Under the pieces are notes generated by a model. The model searched no databases. It was not told the DNA's origin and saw only the letters and a list, made by a program, of their open reading frames with translations. Source: Raffaelea ambrosiae (Eukaryota; Ascomycota; Sordariomycetes; Ophiostomatales; Ophiostomataceae). From it: 64,000 nucleotides of DNA. Each line of letters starts with the position of its first letter. Positions within the stretch are counted from its first letter, which is position 1. The stretch is from assembly GCA_002778195.1 (NCBI GenBank), contig PCDI01000018.1, forward strand, positions 73,283 to 137,282, in the 5' to 3' direction. A program made the translations under genes and the position numbers. Below are positions 1 to 11,887 of the stretch, piece after piece.

Positions 1-33
1 TATATTTAGTTGGAGTTCGTTGGATTTGCTTAC

Positions 34-2248
34 CTTAGCCCAAATGATTCCAACACGGACGGGTGTAGTACACCAAGTTCGCCGATGCGCTCCGTCTTGC
101 CTCCAACGCGCAAGAGAATAGCTGCCGCGCGGCCAGGGAAGAAGGTCGGGTCCTCAATCTCTTGGATGAAATACCCGTCTATACCAGGCAGTTGCGATGA
201 TTCGTCGCCTGTGATGAAAGAGCTCCGAAGCATCAGCATGACGCGGTCGAGCAAACCATGCACAACCTCGAAACCCGCGGACTTGGACGAATATGCCGCC
301 GCCCAGTGTCTTTCATTTCGAGCCTGCAAATGTCATTAGTCTCACAGTCGTCCCGGGTGTTGCAGCTAAAAATTACATGTCGTTCAACCATATCGTCCTT
401 AAACGCAACGTCGGAGACCTCAGTGATCATGATCGGTAGAGGCACGCTTTTATTTTCGCGTATCGTCTTTAACAACCCAGGGATCAAAGACGTTCTCACC
501 ACCTGGTATTCAGCGGTCTTGGGGTTTGCCAGCTTGATTGCTGTTTTCCCGTCGTCCTTTTTATTGAGCCACGCGAAATTTTCGTCATGCGAACAGAGAA
601 TCAGTGGCATGACTTCCGTCCACCCAGCCATAGCTGTTTCAAACCGAACAATGTCGGCGAGTTTGTTGATCATCAGTGGTTGACCAATTGTTGCCGACTT
701 GTTCGGCGAGGATCGAGGTAGCTTGTTGAACCCGTACGCGACTGCTGCATCTTCCATCTGTACGTGGTTTAGAATCTAATCTATAGAGGAGCAAATGGCA
801 CTTAACTGGCACTCGGGTTGATGAAACTTACAATGTCACATGGGTGTAAAACATCGGCGCGTGTGGGTGGTACGGAGACGCGAAGAATCTTCCCATCTTT
901 GGAAGGCTCGGCCGAGTACGTGACTTTGTTCAACAACTTACACAAAGCAGCAGGCGACTCTTCAAGGCCACAGCATTGGTTGATATAATCCACTTCCACG
1001 TCCATGACTCTTGTCGTCAAACTCGGCGTGACTCGGCTTTGTTTGTTGTGTTCCGAAACAATACGGACAGGCTCAACAGTGAACTGGTCTTCACAGTATT
1101 GGGAGAACATTGTAACCATGATATTGCAGACTGCACAACAAAATTGTCTCAGTCAAGCCCGGAGAAAGAAAGTAAACAAAAAGAGAAAAGAACAGGGAAA
1201 TAGGTAGACAGGCATGCGGAAGAACAGCGTCGGTGGAAATCACTTACCGATATCTAATTTGGTCACGTCAGTAGCCGTGATCTCAATGAACACATTTTTG
1301 GTGTTGATTGAGATTTTGGAGTGGTCGCTATTGATGATTGGTGGCAATGAACAAACAACACGATCAGCGTCGTAAATGACAGGGTACATGGGCTTATCAC
1401 GAATGATGTGAAGGTAGCGGCCGAGATGTTTGTCGGATTCGTAAAAAGTCATCAGCTCGCCTCCGGACATCTCCCGACTTTGATTTAGCGGAACGAAATT
1501 GATGCTTTCCGGGAGATGTGCCTCATATGTGAAGGGGCCCTGGATTGTATCCAAATCATGGGTTCCGATAGAGACCCTAAATATGGCGTGCACCTGTCAG
1601 CCACTGATCACCCCCCAGCATCAGTGTTCATCCTCACGTACAGTGTTCTCTGCCTGGCTAGGTTCTGGTGGAGCTTGTCTTGCAGGCTGATGAAGGAGTC
1701 GTATGTGGCCTTGTCGAAATTGATGTTTCGCAGAATAGCTCCAGCCACGTACGGCCGTACAGCCTCTGTCTGCTTGCTCACCGTGATGGTTTGCATCTTT
1801 TCCAGTGGGATGTCCATCAACTTGAATGTGGGCATGGGGTATTTCCCGCGAAACACATTGAGATTCATAGATATACCCTCGAAGCAAAGCATGTCATATC
1901 CTGTATCACCCCCCACCCCCCGCTGTTAGACATCTTCCCGTTCCAAAAGCAATCTTGCATTTGCCGGTTGGAAGAGATGGGAAAAGCTGGCTCACGGTTG
2001 GCTCCAATCTCGATCTTCAACTCAGGCGGCTCGTCCGTCGGCCTGGACGGATCGTCCTCCGTATCCTCGTCAACTTCAACTCCGAACTCGAATGCCAGAT
2101 CCTGAAAGGCGTCGGGGGTAAAACTATACAGGTGTTAGTCGTCTCTGGTCTTGGATCCCTTCTGGGGCATCCGTCAAACAAAGATCTGAGCATACGTTTC
2201 CCCCAACTCTTTGAAGAGGCGGTATTTATCCACAGCTATCGTCGGCAT
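34..2248 (-). CDS. FRS1: Phenylalanine--tRNA ligase beta subunit, cytosolic (3' end off window)
   Basis: Beta subunit of the cytosolic alpha2beta2 PheRS, which charges tRNA-Phe. Exons read on the minus strand: 2196-2248, 1996-2123, 1642-1900, 1248-1576, 832-1130, 377-757, 34-323. All phases agree and give 579 residues plus two bases. The protein starts MPTIAVDKY, the family N-terminus. A B3/B4-like editing region covers roughly residues 90-260, and a B5 region about 285-365 contains PPTRADVLHPCDI. The class II-like fold follows, with the conserved stretch ARNERHWAA after the 324-376 intron and GFEVVHGLLDRVM. The last visible exon ends at a GTAAGC donor (28-33), so a short final exon of perhaps 20-30 residues lies beyond position 1. 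Identity is secure from many conserved blocks. The start is the only Met before the conserved N-terminus. Confidence 0.93.
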
Positions 2249-3050
2249 GATGGCGGTAGTGTGTACCCCTACACTGAAATTCTTTCTTTGGAGTATAACG
2301 TGCTTCGAATAGCGTTATACCTGTGCCTGTTTAGACGTGTTGTGCGTTCTGATTGTCGAAGCTTAAATTTTTTTTTGTTGGTTCTTGCTGCCCAGTTGTC
2401 TTGAGTCATCAGGGAGCAGCTACCCCGCGACATTTTTTTAGTGGAGAATCGGGTCTAAAAGCTAAAGTTTCTGCCTCAGGCCTCTGTCCCTTTAGCTGTG
2501 CTGTTCTGCCGCAGTGGGACTGTTACTAATAGAGGAGCGTCGGAGATTCGGCAGCCCATATATATTATTAAAGTGTTCTTAGGAGCGAGAGAAACATTCG
2601 TGATCCTGCCAAATTACTGTAGACGACTGCGTCTGTAGCTGTATGTTTCTAACGTTTCCCATCATTAGTCATTTGGGATGGATGACACCTACTGCAAATG
2701 GCCTATTGCAAATGGCACGGGCAACAGGTGCCCCTCTCCATACCACAAATACATTCTTTTATTGGTGTAGCTGCCCGAATATGCAACCCTCGCTTAGTAC
2801 CGCCGTGAGTTCTTAGATGCATTCAGAAGAAAAGAAAGTGAAAGGAGTGGGAAGTTGAAATTATAGTATGCATTAAAGAACAAAAAGTATGATTACTGAC
2901 ATGGGACAATGGTTGCAGGGACTGAAGATGCGAAGTGCTGAATTGAGAATAAAAACAGATGGCACCGGTGCTTGGAGTTGGAATTGGCGATTTGAAAAAA
3001 AAAAAAAAAAGATCGTCCTGTGCAAGAAAAGCACGCCGTTTGTCCCAGTT
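2249..3050. other. Intergenic region between NUP2 3' end and FRS1 start
   Basis: This 802-bp gap separates two minus-strand genes. It must hold the NUP2 3' UTR and terminator (right side) and the FRS1 promoter (left side). It contains an A15 run near 2996-3010 and a few AT-rich patches. I see no ORF with a recognisable product and no RNA gene. Confidence 0.6.
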
Positions 3051-6000
3051 CTATTTTTTATTCGCCGCCTTATGCTCCTCCAGCACATCGGCTAGTTTCT
3101 GAGCAGCCTCTTTGGTCTTCACCTGCACCATCCAAGTTTCCAAACCGGTGCCAGATTCGTTGGCGGTTGTCAACTTCACGTACTTGGCGTTTGGCTCCGG
3201 CTTGTATGTGAATTCAGGAAGCAAAGCCTTATTGAGGGCGACGTGTCCCCGTGGCTCTGCTCGCAAAAGTAGTCTCACCGCGCCAGTGGTTTTGTGTTTC
3301 AGGACACGCAAGGGCCCAACACCTTCGGTTTTCCACGGACTCTTGTTGTCTTTCGTAGAGTCACTCTCAGGTTCGTCCTTCGTCTTGAGCTTCAATGCCT
3401 TTGAACGCACTTCATGGACGACGGCCTCGTCCTCCTCTCCAGGCCCGCCTTCGGTTAAGCTGATTTGTTCCTGTGGGGCCTCGTCTCCGTCAGCCTGGTG
3501 TCCAGTAGGGCCAATGTTGTCTTGTGTAGCACCAGGTTCGGGAGTGCCAGTGGCCGGGGTGGTAGCCAGGCTGGAGGCGCCACCGAGATTGGTGAAGGGG
3601 GTATCTATGATGAAAGAACCTGGTTAACCTGGAAGCCTGTTTGAAAATGTGCAACGTAGCCCAGTTCCACAAAGACAAATACAAGGGGAGGTTGCTTACT
3701 AGTACCTGTAGAAGTCCCGCCTATGGCAGGCGTAAGGCTGAATATAGGTGCCCCAATAGCAGGCTTTTGTTGGCCAAAGATCGGTGCTCCATTGGACTGG
3801 CTAGGTGTTCCAGCTCCAAAACTGAATACAGATGGCGAGCCTAGCGTGCCGTTGCCACCGTTTCCAGATGACTGTTTTCCGAAAATACTTCCTGTTCCTG
3901 ATTCTCCAGAGTATTGAGGACCAGCCTGTGTCCCAGAGCCATTAGAAAACAAGCCATTGGAGCTTGCTGCAGTACTCAAATTACCGCCACCTGCACCAAA
4001 TTGCACCACGGGGCTGGCCGACGCTGATAAGCCATTGGGCACAGTTGTTCCAAGCGTAACTGTCGGGGTAGTGTTTGCAACGTTGGATGTTGCGAACGGG
4101 TTATGGAATGATGGCGTTCCTACGCTAAACGAGAAGGAAGATGCCGCAGATCCACTGTCACCGCCGCCGAAAACAACAGCCGATGCAGATGGTTTAGAGG
4201 TTTGTTGTTCCGTGGCCGATGAGGCACCAAATGAGAAGATAGATCCTGGTTGGGGAGCGCTGGTGGCAGGGACTGTGCTCGCACCAAGACCACCAAATAC
4301 AGGAGTGGGTGCAGATGATGAGCTGTTTCCGAAAAGGCTGTTGGCACTCGGCTTTGGAGGTTCTGTGACACTCACGCCGTTTCCACCAAACGAGAATAGT
4401 GGCTGAGATTGAGCTGGTGGAGCCAATGATTCGCCTGCAGATTTTGCGTTGTCATTGGCACCGTTTGGCTTAGCACCACCCATTGAGAAGATGGATGATG
4501 GCACCGAGGCCTGCATACCAGTGAAGGAAGCACCGAACAATGGCTTTGTTTGCTGCTGCTTGTCCGCAGAAGATACTTCATTTATTTCCGTACTGAAAAT
4601 GGACCCGTTGACAGGGGTAGTAGTATTTCCTTCTTTCGGCGAGCCACCAAACAGAGCGTTTGGCTGAGGGCGGGGCTCTGTCGGTTTTGAGTTAGACGGG
4701 ACAGAAGAGCCTGACACAGCAACAGACGGCGGCTTTCCTTGGGCACTCCCAAAGGAAGGAATATTCGCCTCCTGAGCCACCGCATTGGATTTAGAGGGGG
4801 GACCGGTCGCCGATGAATAAGCAGGTTTGCCTGGGAAGCTGAAAAGAGACGTGGCAGTAGGTTGGGTACCGGAAAATGACACGCCTGTCGTCGCGGAAGA
4901 TGCAACTGGTACGATCGAATCGGACGCGCCAGTTGTCGATGCGGAAGCAGATTGCTTTTCTTCAGAGGTCGACAGCTCCCCACTGGCACTGGTAGAGAAT
5001 CTCTCGCCAGACCCAAGAACAGAGGGTGTGTTCGTTGGGGCCCCCAATGATGCATTTTCTGGGGCAGAGATAGCAGCTGCAAACTTGATGGGTGTATCAG
5101 GAGTCCAAATTTTGCTGGGCGAAAATAAAGAAGTTCCTTTCGCATTAGTCGTTGCCACAGCCGGTGGCTTGACCCCAAAAACCGGATTCAAAGGTGTGGT
5201 GTTCTCGCTGCCAAACATGCGGATCGGCTGCCCATCACTTCCCTTGTTGACTCGATCGAAGAGACTCCGTCCTTGAGTGACCTCGCCGAGTGCCGGGGAG
5301 CCTTGGCCCGATCCAGCTTGTACGGATGGACTAGCTGTGTCGTTCCCGGATACAACCGGCGCCGCATCGCTTGAGTGATTGGTAGAGAACAGGATAGTCG
5401 GTGCTGCATCGAGGCTGCCGCTGCTGGCTCCCTGCGTTCGGGAATCTTCTGGGCCATCTGAGTCATCAGTCTCCTCAGCATCCGCATCCGCATTCTCATT
5501 CCCACTGCCCTTTGCTGAGCTAGCATCTGAAAGATACCCAAAGATATTGTTGCTTTGTGCCGAGTTTGTCTTCAGACCACTCTCCAGAACAGATCGAGCC
5601 AAACTTCCATTGGAAACCTTGGGCATTTGAGCCGCGTTGTTTGACTTGGATGACGACAATTTGAAGGCCTCGCTTGGTTCCGCGGGTTGTTTTCCAACGG
5701 ATACAGATGTACCAGGTATCCCAAGACCGGCGTTCTTTCCAGGCGAGTTTGCGACCTTCTCGAGGAATGCTTTCGTGGAAGATGATGCTGCTGGTGGTTG
5801 CTGATTCGCCGATGTCATATGAGACTTCGCTCCCAAGCCAGAGCTCTCTATATTGATAGCCTTACGCTTACTGTTGTTTAGCACAGGCGTTGTTGTCTCA
5901 GTGAGAGGCTCCCTTTCGACATGTGCATCTCTTGAGCTTTCGACAGCGCGAGGTCTTTTGTTGGCGCCAGATGGTGCGGTCGATAGCATTGAGTTGTTGA

Positions 6001-7120
6001 CAGCATGCACTTGGTTGAGAGTGTCTTGGGCCTTTCGTTTCCCGGGTCGCAAGATACCTTCAGTGCCGTTAAACTTAGAAGGTGTCACCGTTGTGCTGGA
6101 CTTGGGCAGGACTAGAGGTTCCTCAAGGGATCCATCCCCTGCTTCTTCATCTTCGAGGTCTGGGATGTTGTGCGCGGCCTTCCACTTCTGGAACGTATCC
6201 TTGGAGACCTTGACAGTCTTGAACTCATAGAGTCCATAGCGCAACATAATCAGACTTCGATTCTTCTCATACTCCTTGGCAAAATTCAATATGTTGAGCC
6301 GCCAGTCTTTCTTGTGGAAGACCTCGTCCGCAGCGTACTTCAACCGACGCAGGTCCAGTATGCAAAAGAACTGGTTCCGCTGTTCTTCGTTAAAATCCGC
6401 GGGACACATATGGGCCAAATATTCGTTTGCATAGACGGATCTGGCATCTGCTTTGCCGTCTCTCGGGACCATCTTGGCAATGACTTCGCCACTCAATTTG
6501 GGATCGGGATCGGGTATCTTCATTGGGAATAGCTCGCTAGACGTCGTCTTAGCCATTTCGCGCCCAGTCAGCTCGATGCCTGGAGCGCGATATGACCGGC
6601 CCGGTGTCGATAAAGGGAAGTTCCCTTTGATTGTATTGGTGGGGATACGCGGTGTGAACTCGAAGTTAGGAAGATCGCGCGATACGGAATTCCGAAAGAT
6701 ATTTCTCGGAGTTGTCGCAGAAGAGAAGTTAGTTCGCCGAGGCGCAGACGGCAGTCTGCTGCGGTTGCCGGCAGCGCTTATTGAAGATGCTCCGAGCCTG
6801 GCTGATGGACCCTGGACGCGGTCGTGAATTTTTCGCCGTGCTAATAGTGAAGGAGTAGCGCGCTTTGCAGGACTCTCAGGCGATTCGACCGGCGGCGCTG
6901 AGAACGTGCCGGAATGACGCGTCGGCGTCGCGTCAATTTTTCGAGTCTGTCGAAGCTGTGAAGCCGCCTGTTCACCATTGATGCGTGGCAAGTCCATCTT
7001 CAATGGGTTCGTTGCGTTTGTTGCGCTTGGCAGAGAATCCTGAGTAGAAGGGCGCCCGACACTGACGAGGCCAGTGAGGCTGCTGAACCAGGACTTCTGC
7101 CGCTTTTGAGGCGTCTCCAT
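3051..7120 (-). CDS. NUP2: Nup2/Nup61-type FG nucleoporin with C-terminal Ran-binding domain
   Basis: Nuclear-pore FG protein acting in importin/Ran-dependent transport. Exons 3700-7120 and 3051-3604 (95-nt intron, GTAAGC donor) give 1324 residues. The reading frame extends 5 codons upstream only through a TTG, so the ATG at 7120 (METPQKRQKSW) is chosen. The N-terminal third is basic and Ser/Pro rich. A conserved folded segment lies at about residues 215-325 (ILDLRRLKYAADEVFHKKDW, then YGLYEFKTVKVSKDTF). From about 550 to 1140 there are scattered FG, LFG, VFG and FSFG repeats in a Ser/Thr/Ala/Pro-rich, charge-poor region. The C-terminal ~100 residues form a RanBP1-like domain (PWKTEGVGPLRVLKHK, then LPEFTYKPEPNAKYVKL). 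FG repeats plus a terminal RanBD is the Nup2 (budding yeast), Nup61 (fission yeast) and animal NUP50 arrangement. Nup2 rather than Nup1/Nup153 is inferred from the RanBD. Confidence 0.85.
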
Positions 7121-7690
7121 GATGATCAAGCGCAACCACTATCAATTCCAGAAACGGCGGCAGGATTTTGTGCAGTTCCTAGCTCTGTGTGCGGAGTGGA
7201 GGGTTCTGTCAGGCTATATTAAAATCGCATGTTGATATCCTCGATGCCGTCGGTTGAGCCAGCAGGGGGGTGAGAGGGGACGAGCGGGCTCAGACATTAA
7301 CTGGCGACACAAGGAATGGTCTGGCAATATTTAACAAAATCTAGCAAACATGCGTCGCCTTGAAACAGTGCTGGGAGATGAAATTCAAGTATGTTGTTGA
7401 TGGTTGTTGTGGGAGGGTTAAAATGAATTTGAGGAGGACACAGGGTGGGAGAAAAAAAAAAAAAGGAACTAGTCGCGCGTCAGGACCTCGGAGGCGACAT
7501 AGTAGGGAACAGAAAAAGGCCCAATAATAACTAATTGTTGTTATTACGACCAACAGTGCCCTGTAACTTTCCGTTGATTTACACTGTGCGCGACGGTACA
7601 TCTATAGTGCCTGAGGCATCAACTTATAATACTAAGTTAATGTCGAGTTTGCCTTCACCCAAGAGCAGTAAAACATTCAAGCAAGCAAGA
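7121..7690. promoter_or_regulatory. Divergent promoter region, NUP2 / SPF27
   Basis: This 570-bp gap lies between the NUP2 start (minus) and the SPF27 start (plus), so it must hold both promoters. A13 is visible around 7451-7464. In-frame ATGs upstream of SPF27 (for example 7639) exist, but the encoded extension does not look like the family, so I treat it as leader. No other gene is visible. Confidence 0.55.
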
Positions 7691-8439
7691 ATGGCTTATG
7701 TGACGAGTGTTCACACCTCGCTTCCATGTTAGTCACCGGCTCTTGCATATCAACACGTCATGCCCTTCGCAACCAGTTCTTTTGTGCGTATGCTAACTTT
7801 TTTTTGTGGACGACAGATATTGATCCCGAACCGACCCTAGAGCAGCGCGCCCATGCTCAAGCCCTGGTTGACGAGGAACGTCGGCAGGTAGAAGACGATC
7901 CTGGCCATGCGCTTCTACGGCCTCTATACAAGGCCCGGTTAACGACTGCTATGTGTGCTGAAGTAGACCGTATAGCAGCGAACCGGAAACTGCCTGATAA
8001 AAAGGACCACACGCCCCTCGACGTTATAGACCTCTCCCGGTACGAAGCTCAAGCGACCAGTCTACCTCAAGATGCAACGAACGCCGATTTGCAAAACACC
8101 CTCTCACAGGCATACATCAGTCAGTCTTATCTTCAAGGTCGGCGCATCTACTTAGCGCTTCTGGATGGCTATGGGAAAAATTCATGGTTGGTGGGCAACT
8201 GGCAGGCAGAGTCTGAGCTACGCACTGCTGAGCGCGATCTCGCACAGCACCGCCGTGATATTGATGTCATGACTCTGCAACGCCAATCCGCGCAGAACGA
8301 CGTTGCGGCGGAATTGCATGGTCTCGAGGAAACGTGGCGTACTGGCCTCGGGCGCGTTCTTGAGACCGAAGCAGCAGCAGCCGATTTACAGCGGCGGATA
8401 CTAGAAACGCGCAAGAAGCTGGCCGAGACGGATTTTTAG
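7691..8439 (+). CDS. cwf7: Pre-mRNA-splicing factor SPF27 (BCAS2/Cwf7 family)
   Basis: Subunit of the Prp19-associated (NineTeen) complex that stabilises the activated spliceosome. Exons 7691-7727 and 7817-8439 join in phase 1 to give 219 residues, the usual length. The junction rebuilds LPYIDPEPTLEQRAHA, the conserved N-terminal block. Next come ALLRPLYKARLTTAM, the DLSRYEAQ segment, then a long C-terminal coiled coil (about residues 130-219) with the conserved SWLVGNWQAESELR at its start. The start ATG at 7691 is chosen because MAYVTSVHTSLP aligns with the short N-terminus of relatives; upstream in-frame ATGs would add unrelated sequence. It is divergent from NUP2 and convergent with the PKA regulatory subunit gene. 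CWF18, another splicing-complex protein, is 25 kb away. Confidence 0.9.
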
Positions 8440-8879
8440 TGCATAGAAGGAGATATACATGCGAGGATATCGGCGTTTGGCGTGTTTTTGATCTTCGTTT
8501 CTGCTTTGCCATATACTGCCTAGGGAGCCTAAACGTGAAGGTTGACATAGAACTGCAAACAACCAGGACAGTCAAGGATACGATGTGAAAATTGATGAAA
8601 CTTTGAAACCAGACAAAATAAAACCCTTGAGATGGCCTGTGACATTAGGACTATTGCCTACAGGTCCCCAACAAGAAACAGAGCCATCGAACCGCCGGGT
8701 CTAACTGCAACTGGGGCTTAGAGTTCTCCGAAATACAAGAACACAGATAATACGTGCCTCGCTAGTCACATCCAACCGTCATTTTACCGCTGTTATGTGA
8801 GTCATGTCAAGGGAATTCTCAAGCCTCTGTTTCCTTCATACAGGCCTCCAGCAGGAAACACGACTGATCTCTTATCATT
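8440..8879. other. Convergent intergenic region, SPF27 / PKA-R
   Basis: This 440-bp gap holds the 3' ends of two converging genes. ORFs over it are shadows with no family resemblance. I see no repeat or RNA gene. Confidence 0.55.
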
Positions 8880-10116
8880 TCAAGACGCTGTCTGCAGAGG
8901 ATCCAAGTCTTCCACGCCTGTCTTGACACCCACGTATCGCGTTCTTCGCATAATGCCTTCGACGGGGCCAAGTAGCCTCTGGAATGCTGACTTTCCAAGA
9001 GTGGCGACTTTGATCTCCGTCTTCGCAACAACAGTAGCTGCACGGGGTGCATCATTTAAGAGTGCAAGCTCGCCGAAAAAATCGCCTTTTTGGTAATGCT
9101 TGACCGGGCTGTCATTTCCAGTCTTGAAGACATCGGCCTCGCCGCTTTCCACCAGGTAGAATGAATGACCCGGGTCACCCTGCCGAATTATTGTTTCGCC
9201 GGGTGGGAATTTTTGCGTCTCCAAAGCGTCTGCGATTTTCGAGCGCTCATAAGGTGTCAAAGTTGAGAGGAGTGGAACTTCCTCAAGAAAGCTCTCGTAC
9301 ATGCGCCGTCTTGCAAAAGTCGACTCCATGAGAATACGGCGGAAGGTAAGGCGGTCTAGGGCCCAAATTGTGCATGTCGGTTCGGCCGAAATGACTGTAG
9401 CAGCTCTGGGTGCATTGTACATCAGGGCAAGCTCTCCGAAAGAACCCCCCGCTTCGATCGTTGCTACTTTTTTACCGAGACCGTCCGGGCCAGCCTGGAG
9501 GCTACCAGTCTTGTTCACGTATACGTCGAAACTTCCCTTTTCCACAACGTAGAAGTAGTCGCCCGAATCTCCTTGGGAAATAACCTTCAGTGAGTTAACA
9601 TTGATAAGTAAATGGGACGGACGCGTGGGAACGGCGTGCCTTTATGTCTTTGGTAGGTATAGGCTTTTCAACCAGCGCGCCCAGAATCTGCGCCGACTGC
9701 TCTTCATCCAAGTGGCTGAACAAGAAGTTTCCCTCTATGGCTCGCTTGAGTCTTTCGAGTTGGTCAGGTGACTTCTGATGGACCGGGGGGGTCCAGTTGT
9801 CGTAAGAATCGGCAACCGGCTTCAACGACTCAGCCGACACTGACGTCCGTCGGGAAAAGTTGTATTGTGCTGGATATTCGCCAGAGGTTTCCAAACGCCC
9901 CGAAAATTGCGAAGACTGCTCGGTTTGTGCAGATTCCGAGGAAAACGGCGATTTGCCGGGCTTGAAGGCAACCCCGGAGGATATGGGCGATACCACGGCA
10001 TCATTCTCATCCTCCTCAATGACCTGCTGCATTTCGGGAGCCCGTCGTGTTTCGGAGGACGAACCGAACGGGTTGGAATTTGCCCCAAATGGGCTTGGAA
10101 ATCCTCCAGTAGACAT
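8880..10116 (-). CDS. pkaR: cAMP-dependent protein kinase regulatory subunit
   Basis: Cytosolic inhibitor of PKA catalytic subunits, released by cAMP. Exons 9640-10116 and 8880-9584 give 393 residues from MSTGGFPSPFG. The hinge region carries the pseudosubstrate/autophosphorylation site RRTSVS (residues 89-94). Two cyclic-nucleotide-binding domains follow (about 135-255 and 256-375), each with an intact phosphate-binding cassette: FGELALMYNAPRAATV and FGELALLNDAPRAATV. The 55-nt intron (9585-9639) starts with GC; using it gives the conserved DIK-VISQGD junction. What is missing is the N-terminal dimerisation/docking domain (motif like DVLQFC...FFNRRLE) that family members place before the MS-x-x-FP segment; I do not find it in the 1.77 kb upstream. 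The frame stays open upstream to an acceptor-like TTTCAG near 10163, so an extra 5' exon is likely and the start given is provisional. Confidence 0.88.
9585..9639 (-). other. GC-AG intron in pkaR
   Basis: On the minus strand the exon ends ...GACATAAAG and the intron begins GCACGC. It ends ...CACTGAAG before GTTATTTCC. Removing it joins KPIPTKDIK to VISQGDSGDYFY, the conserved sequence. The GT donors downstream either break the frame or leave an intron of about 34 nt, so the GC donor is the best reading. Length is 55 nt. Confidence 0.75.
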
Positions 10117-11887
10117 CTTGTCACAGAGCTTTGGCGAGCTGGGGTATGGTCGATGTGCGTTTCGTTGTCTCTGCTGAAAGAACCGGGACTATCGTAGATT
10201 TACTCAACCTGGAAACTTTCCTACTGTTGTGTCACGCTTGCATTAGCTTCCCTGAAATCAGTAAGGATGAAAAAAGAGACGGGGAGACAGAAAAGTATTG
10301 GTTCAGGATACTCTACCTATAAGTTGTTTTTGACCAATGTCTTTGACCAAAAACGGGTTGGCCTTTTTTCAGAGCACCTGCGACTGCGACTGCATGTGGT
10401 TTAGCCACTTCAGCAACAGAAAATACTTGAATTTAGAATCATGTATAGATGTGAAGGGACAGTCCGGTACTTGAGGCAGGAGGCTGGTGGTGGAGTGAGA
10501 GACGCTCAGTGCAAGAAGGGTAAAGTCGATGGGGTTAGCTGGTAAGGGGGGTTGGATTGCAGAGGGGGTTATTTAAGTCGCGATAAGCGGGATTTAGGAA
10601 CATGGCATAGGCACGAAGTACTACTTCTGGACACAGTAACCGCCTGCGCCCGCCTGGCTTGACCAAAAAAAAGATCGGGCGAAGGGTGTGTGCGTGAACA
10701 ACATATGCAATATACAATAAATGACGCCTGTGAACAACAGCCAGAAATGGCAGGAAGTGAATGCTGGCCAGACAGCACGCCAACCAAAGTTCACACAAAG
10801 CAGCCATGAACAATGCTGCTGAGGTCGTGAGGTTGTGGTGCTGCACATGAGTTGGGTTGATGATGTAACAGAAAGAATGAGCCAAGAAATTGGGAATGCC
10901 GGAAAAAGGATCCAAGGAAGTAGGATACAACTGCTCTTGTCTATCAAGGCAATACTTTCTTTGTCGTGAACAGAGCATTGAGAGAAATTGTGAATGGAAA
11001 GCGATATAGCGCATACCTATTGGGTGCCGAGTTTGTTTCTACTGTCAAGACTGCGAGCAGCTAATTTCGACTCTGGATATCTGGGTCGCCGGGCATCTGT
11101 CAACATGAACGGAGTTGATGGAAGCGGAAAGAAGGTGATTATGGCGAGAACACCTGAGCAGGTCAATTCAATCAACCAAGACTGACGAACGCGGGCGGGA
11201 AGGGAAGCTTTGGGCAACGGTAATCAAGAGAGAAATCAGGTGGGGTGGGTGTCTGCTTTGTTTCCAAGTACACTTAGAGTCACCCTGCCAGAAAGCCCCT
11301 CACCGACCGAGAGCCAGTCAAGAACAGTAGAATGGTTCTAGAAGGTGCACGGATCACTATGCGCCACCCACCCTCGCATGTTCGGGTCTTCTGGATGTTC
11401 TGTGCAGCGTGTCATATGCCAGAGAAGTGGGAATCTTAGTGCAGAGCGACGTTAAATCGCTGCGGTTCTGCAGGCAAGCTTGTAATAATTGCTAGGTACA
11501 TATACAAAGTAGAAACAACTCATTTTTCCCTAGCGGTAGTCGCCACGCACATTGCAGTGTCGTTTTACTCGTAATACCCTTCAAGATGCTATCTTCCACT
11601 GTACCGGTGTCCATTATTAGTGTGCCCCCACATTTTGGTGCCCAGAGCTCCTCCTCATCATCATCATCACCAAAGTCACATGACATATGCATTGTGGCCA
11701 TTGTGGCTGAGCATCCCTGCCGCTAGTACCACCATCATGCTTCCTGTAACGCTCGCGTTGTTCTTTTGCTGCAAGAGTCGACGACGCGAACTAAACGCAA
11801 CTCTGATCCGGACAAGAAGACGGCAGGAGCTACCGAACAAAGTGACTATAACGGATCCGACTACAACTGAATAGGCTCTGTACGATT
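10117..11887. promoter_or_regulatory. Long divergent intergenic region, PKA-R / CDC50
   Basis: This 1.77-kb gap should contain both promoters and probably a 5' exon of the PKA regulatory subunit gene. On the minus strand a short exon candidate (start near 10427, MQSQSQ, before a GT donor) is in phase with the acceptor near 10163, but it does not encode a docking domain. A TCA-triplet run is present around 11655-11670. No other gene is supported. Confidence 0.5.

Noticed and set aside
10535..11014. 159-codon minus-strand ORF upstream of PKA-R as a possible missing N-terminal exon
   Set aside because: It contains no docking-helix motif, and its sequence looks like translated non-coding DNA.
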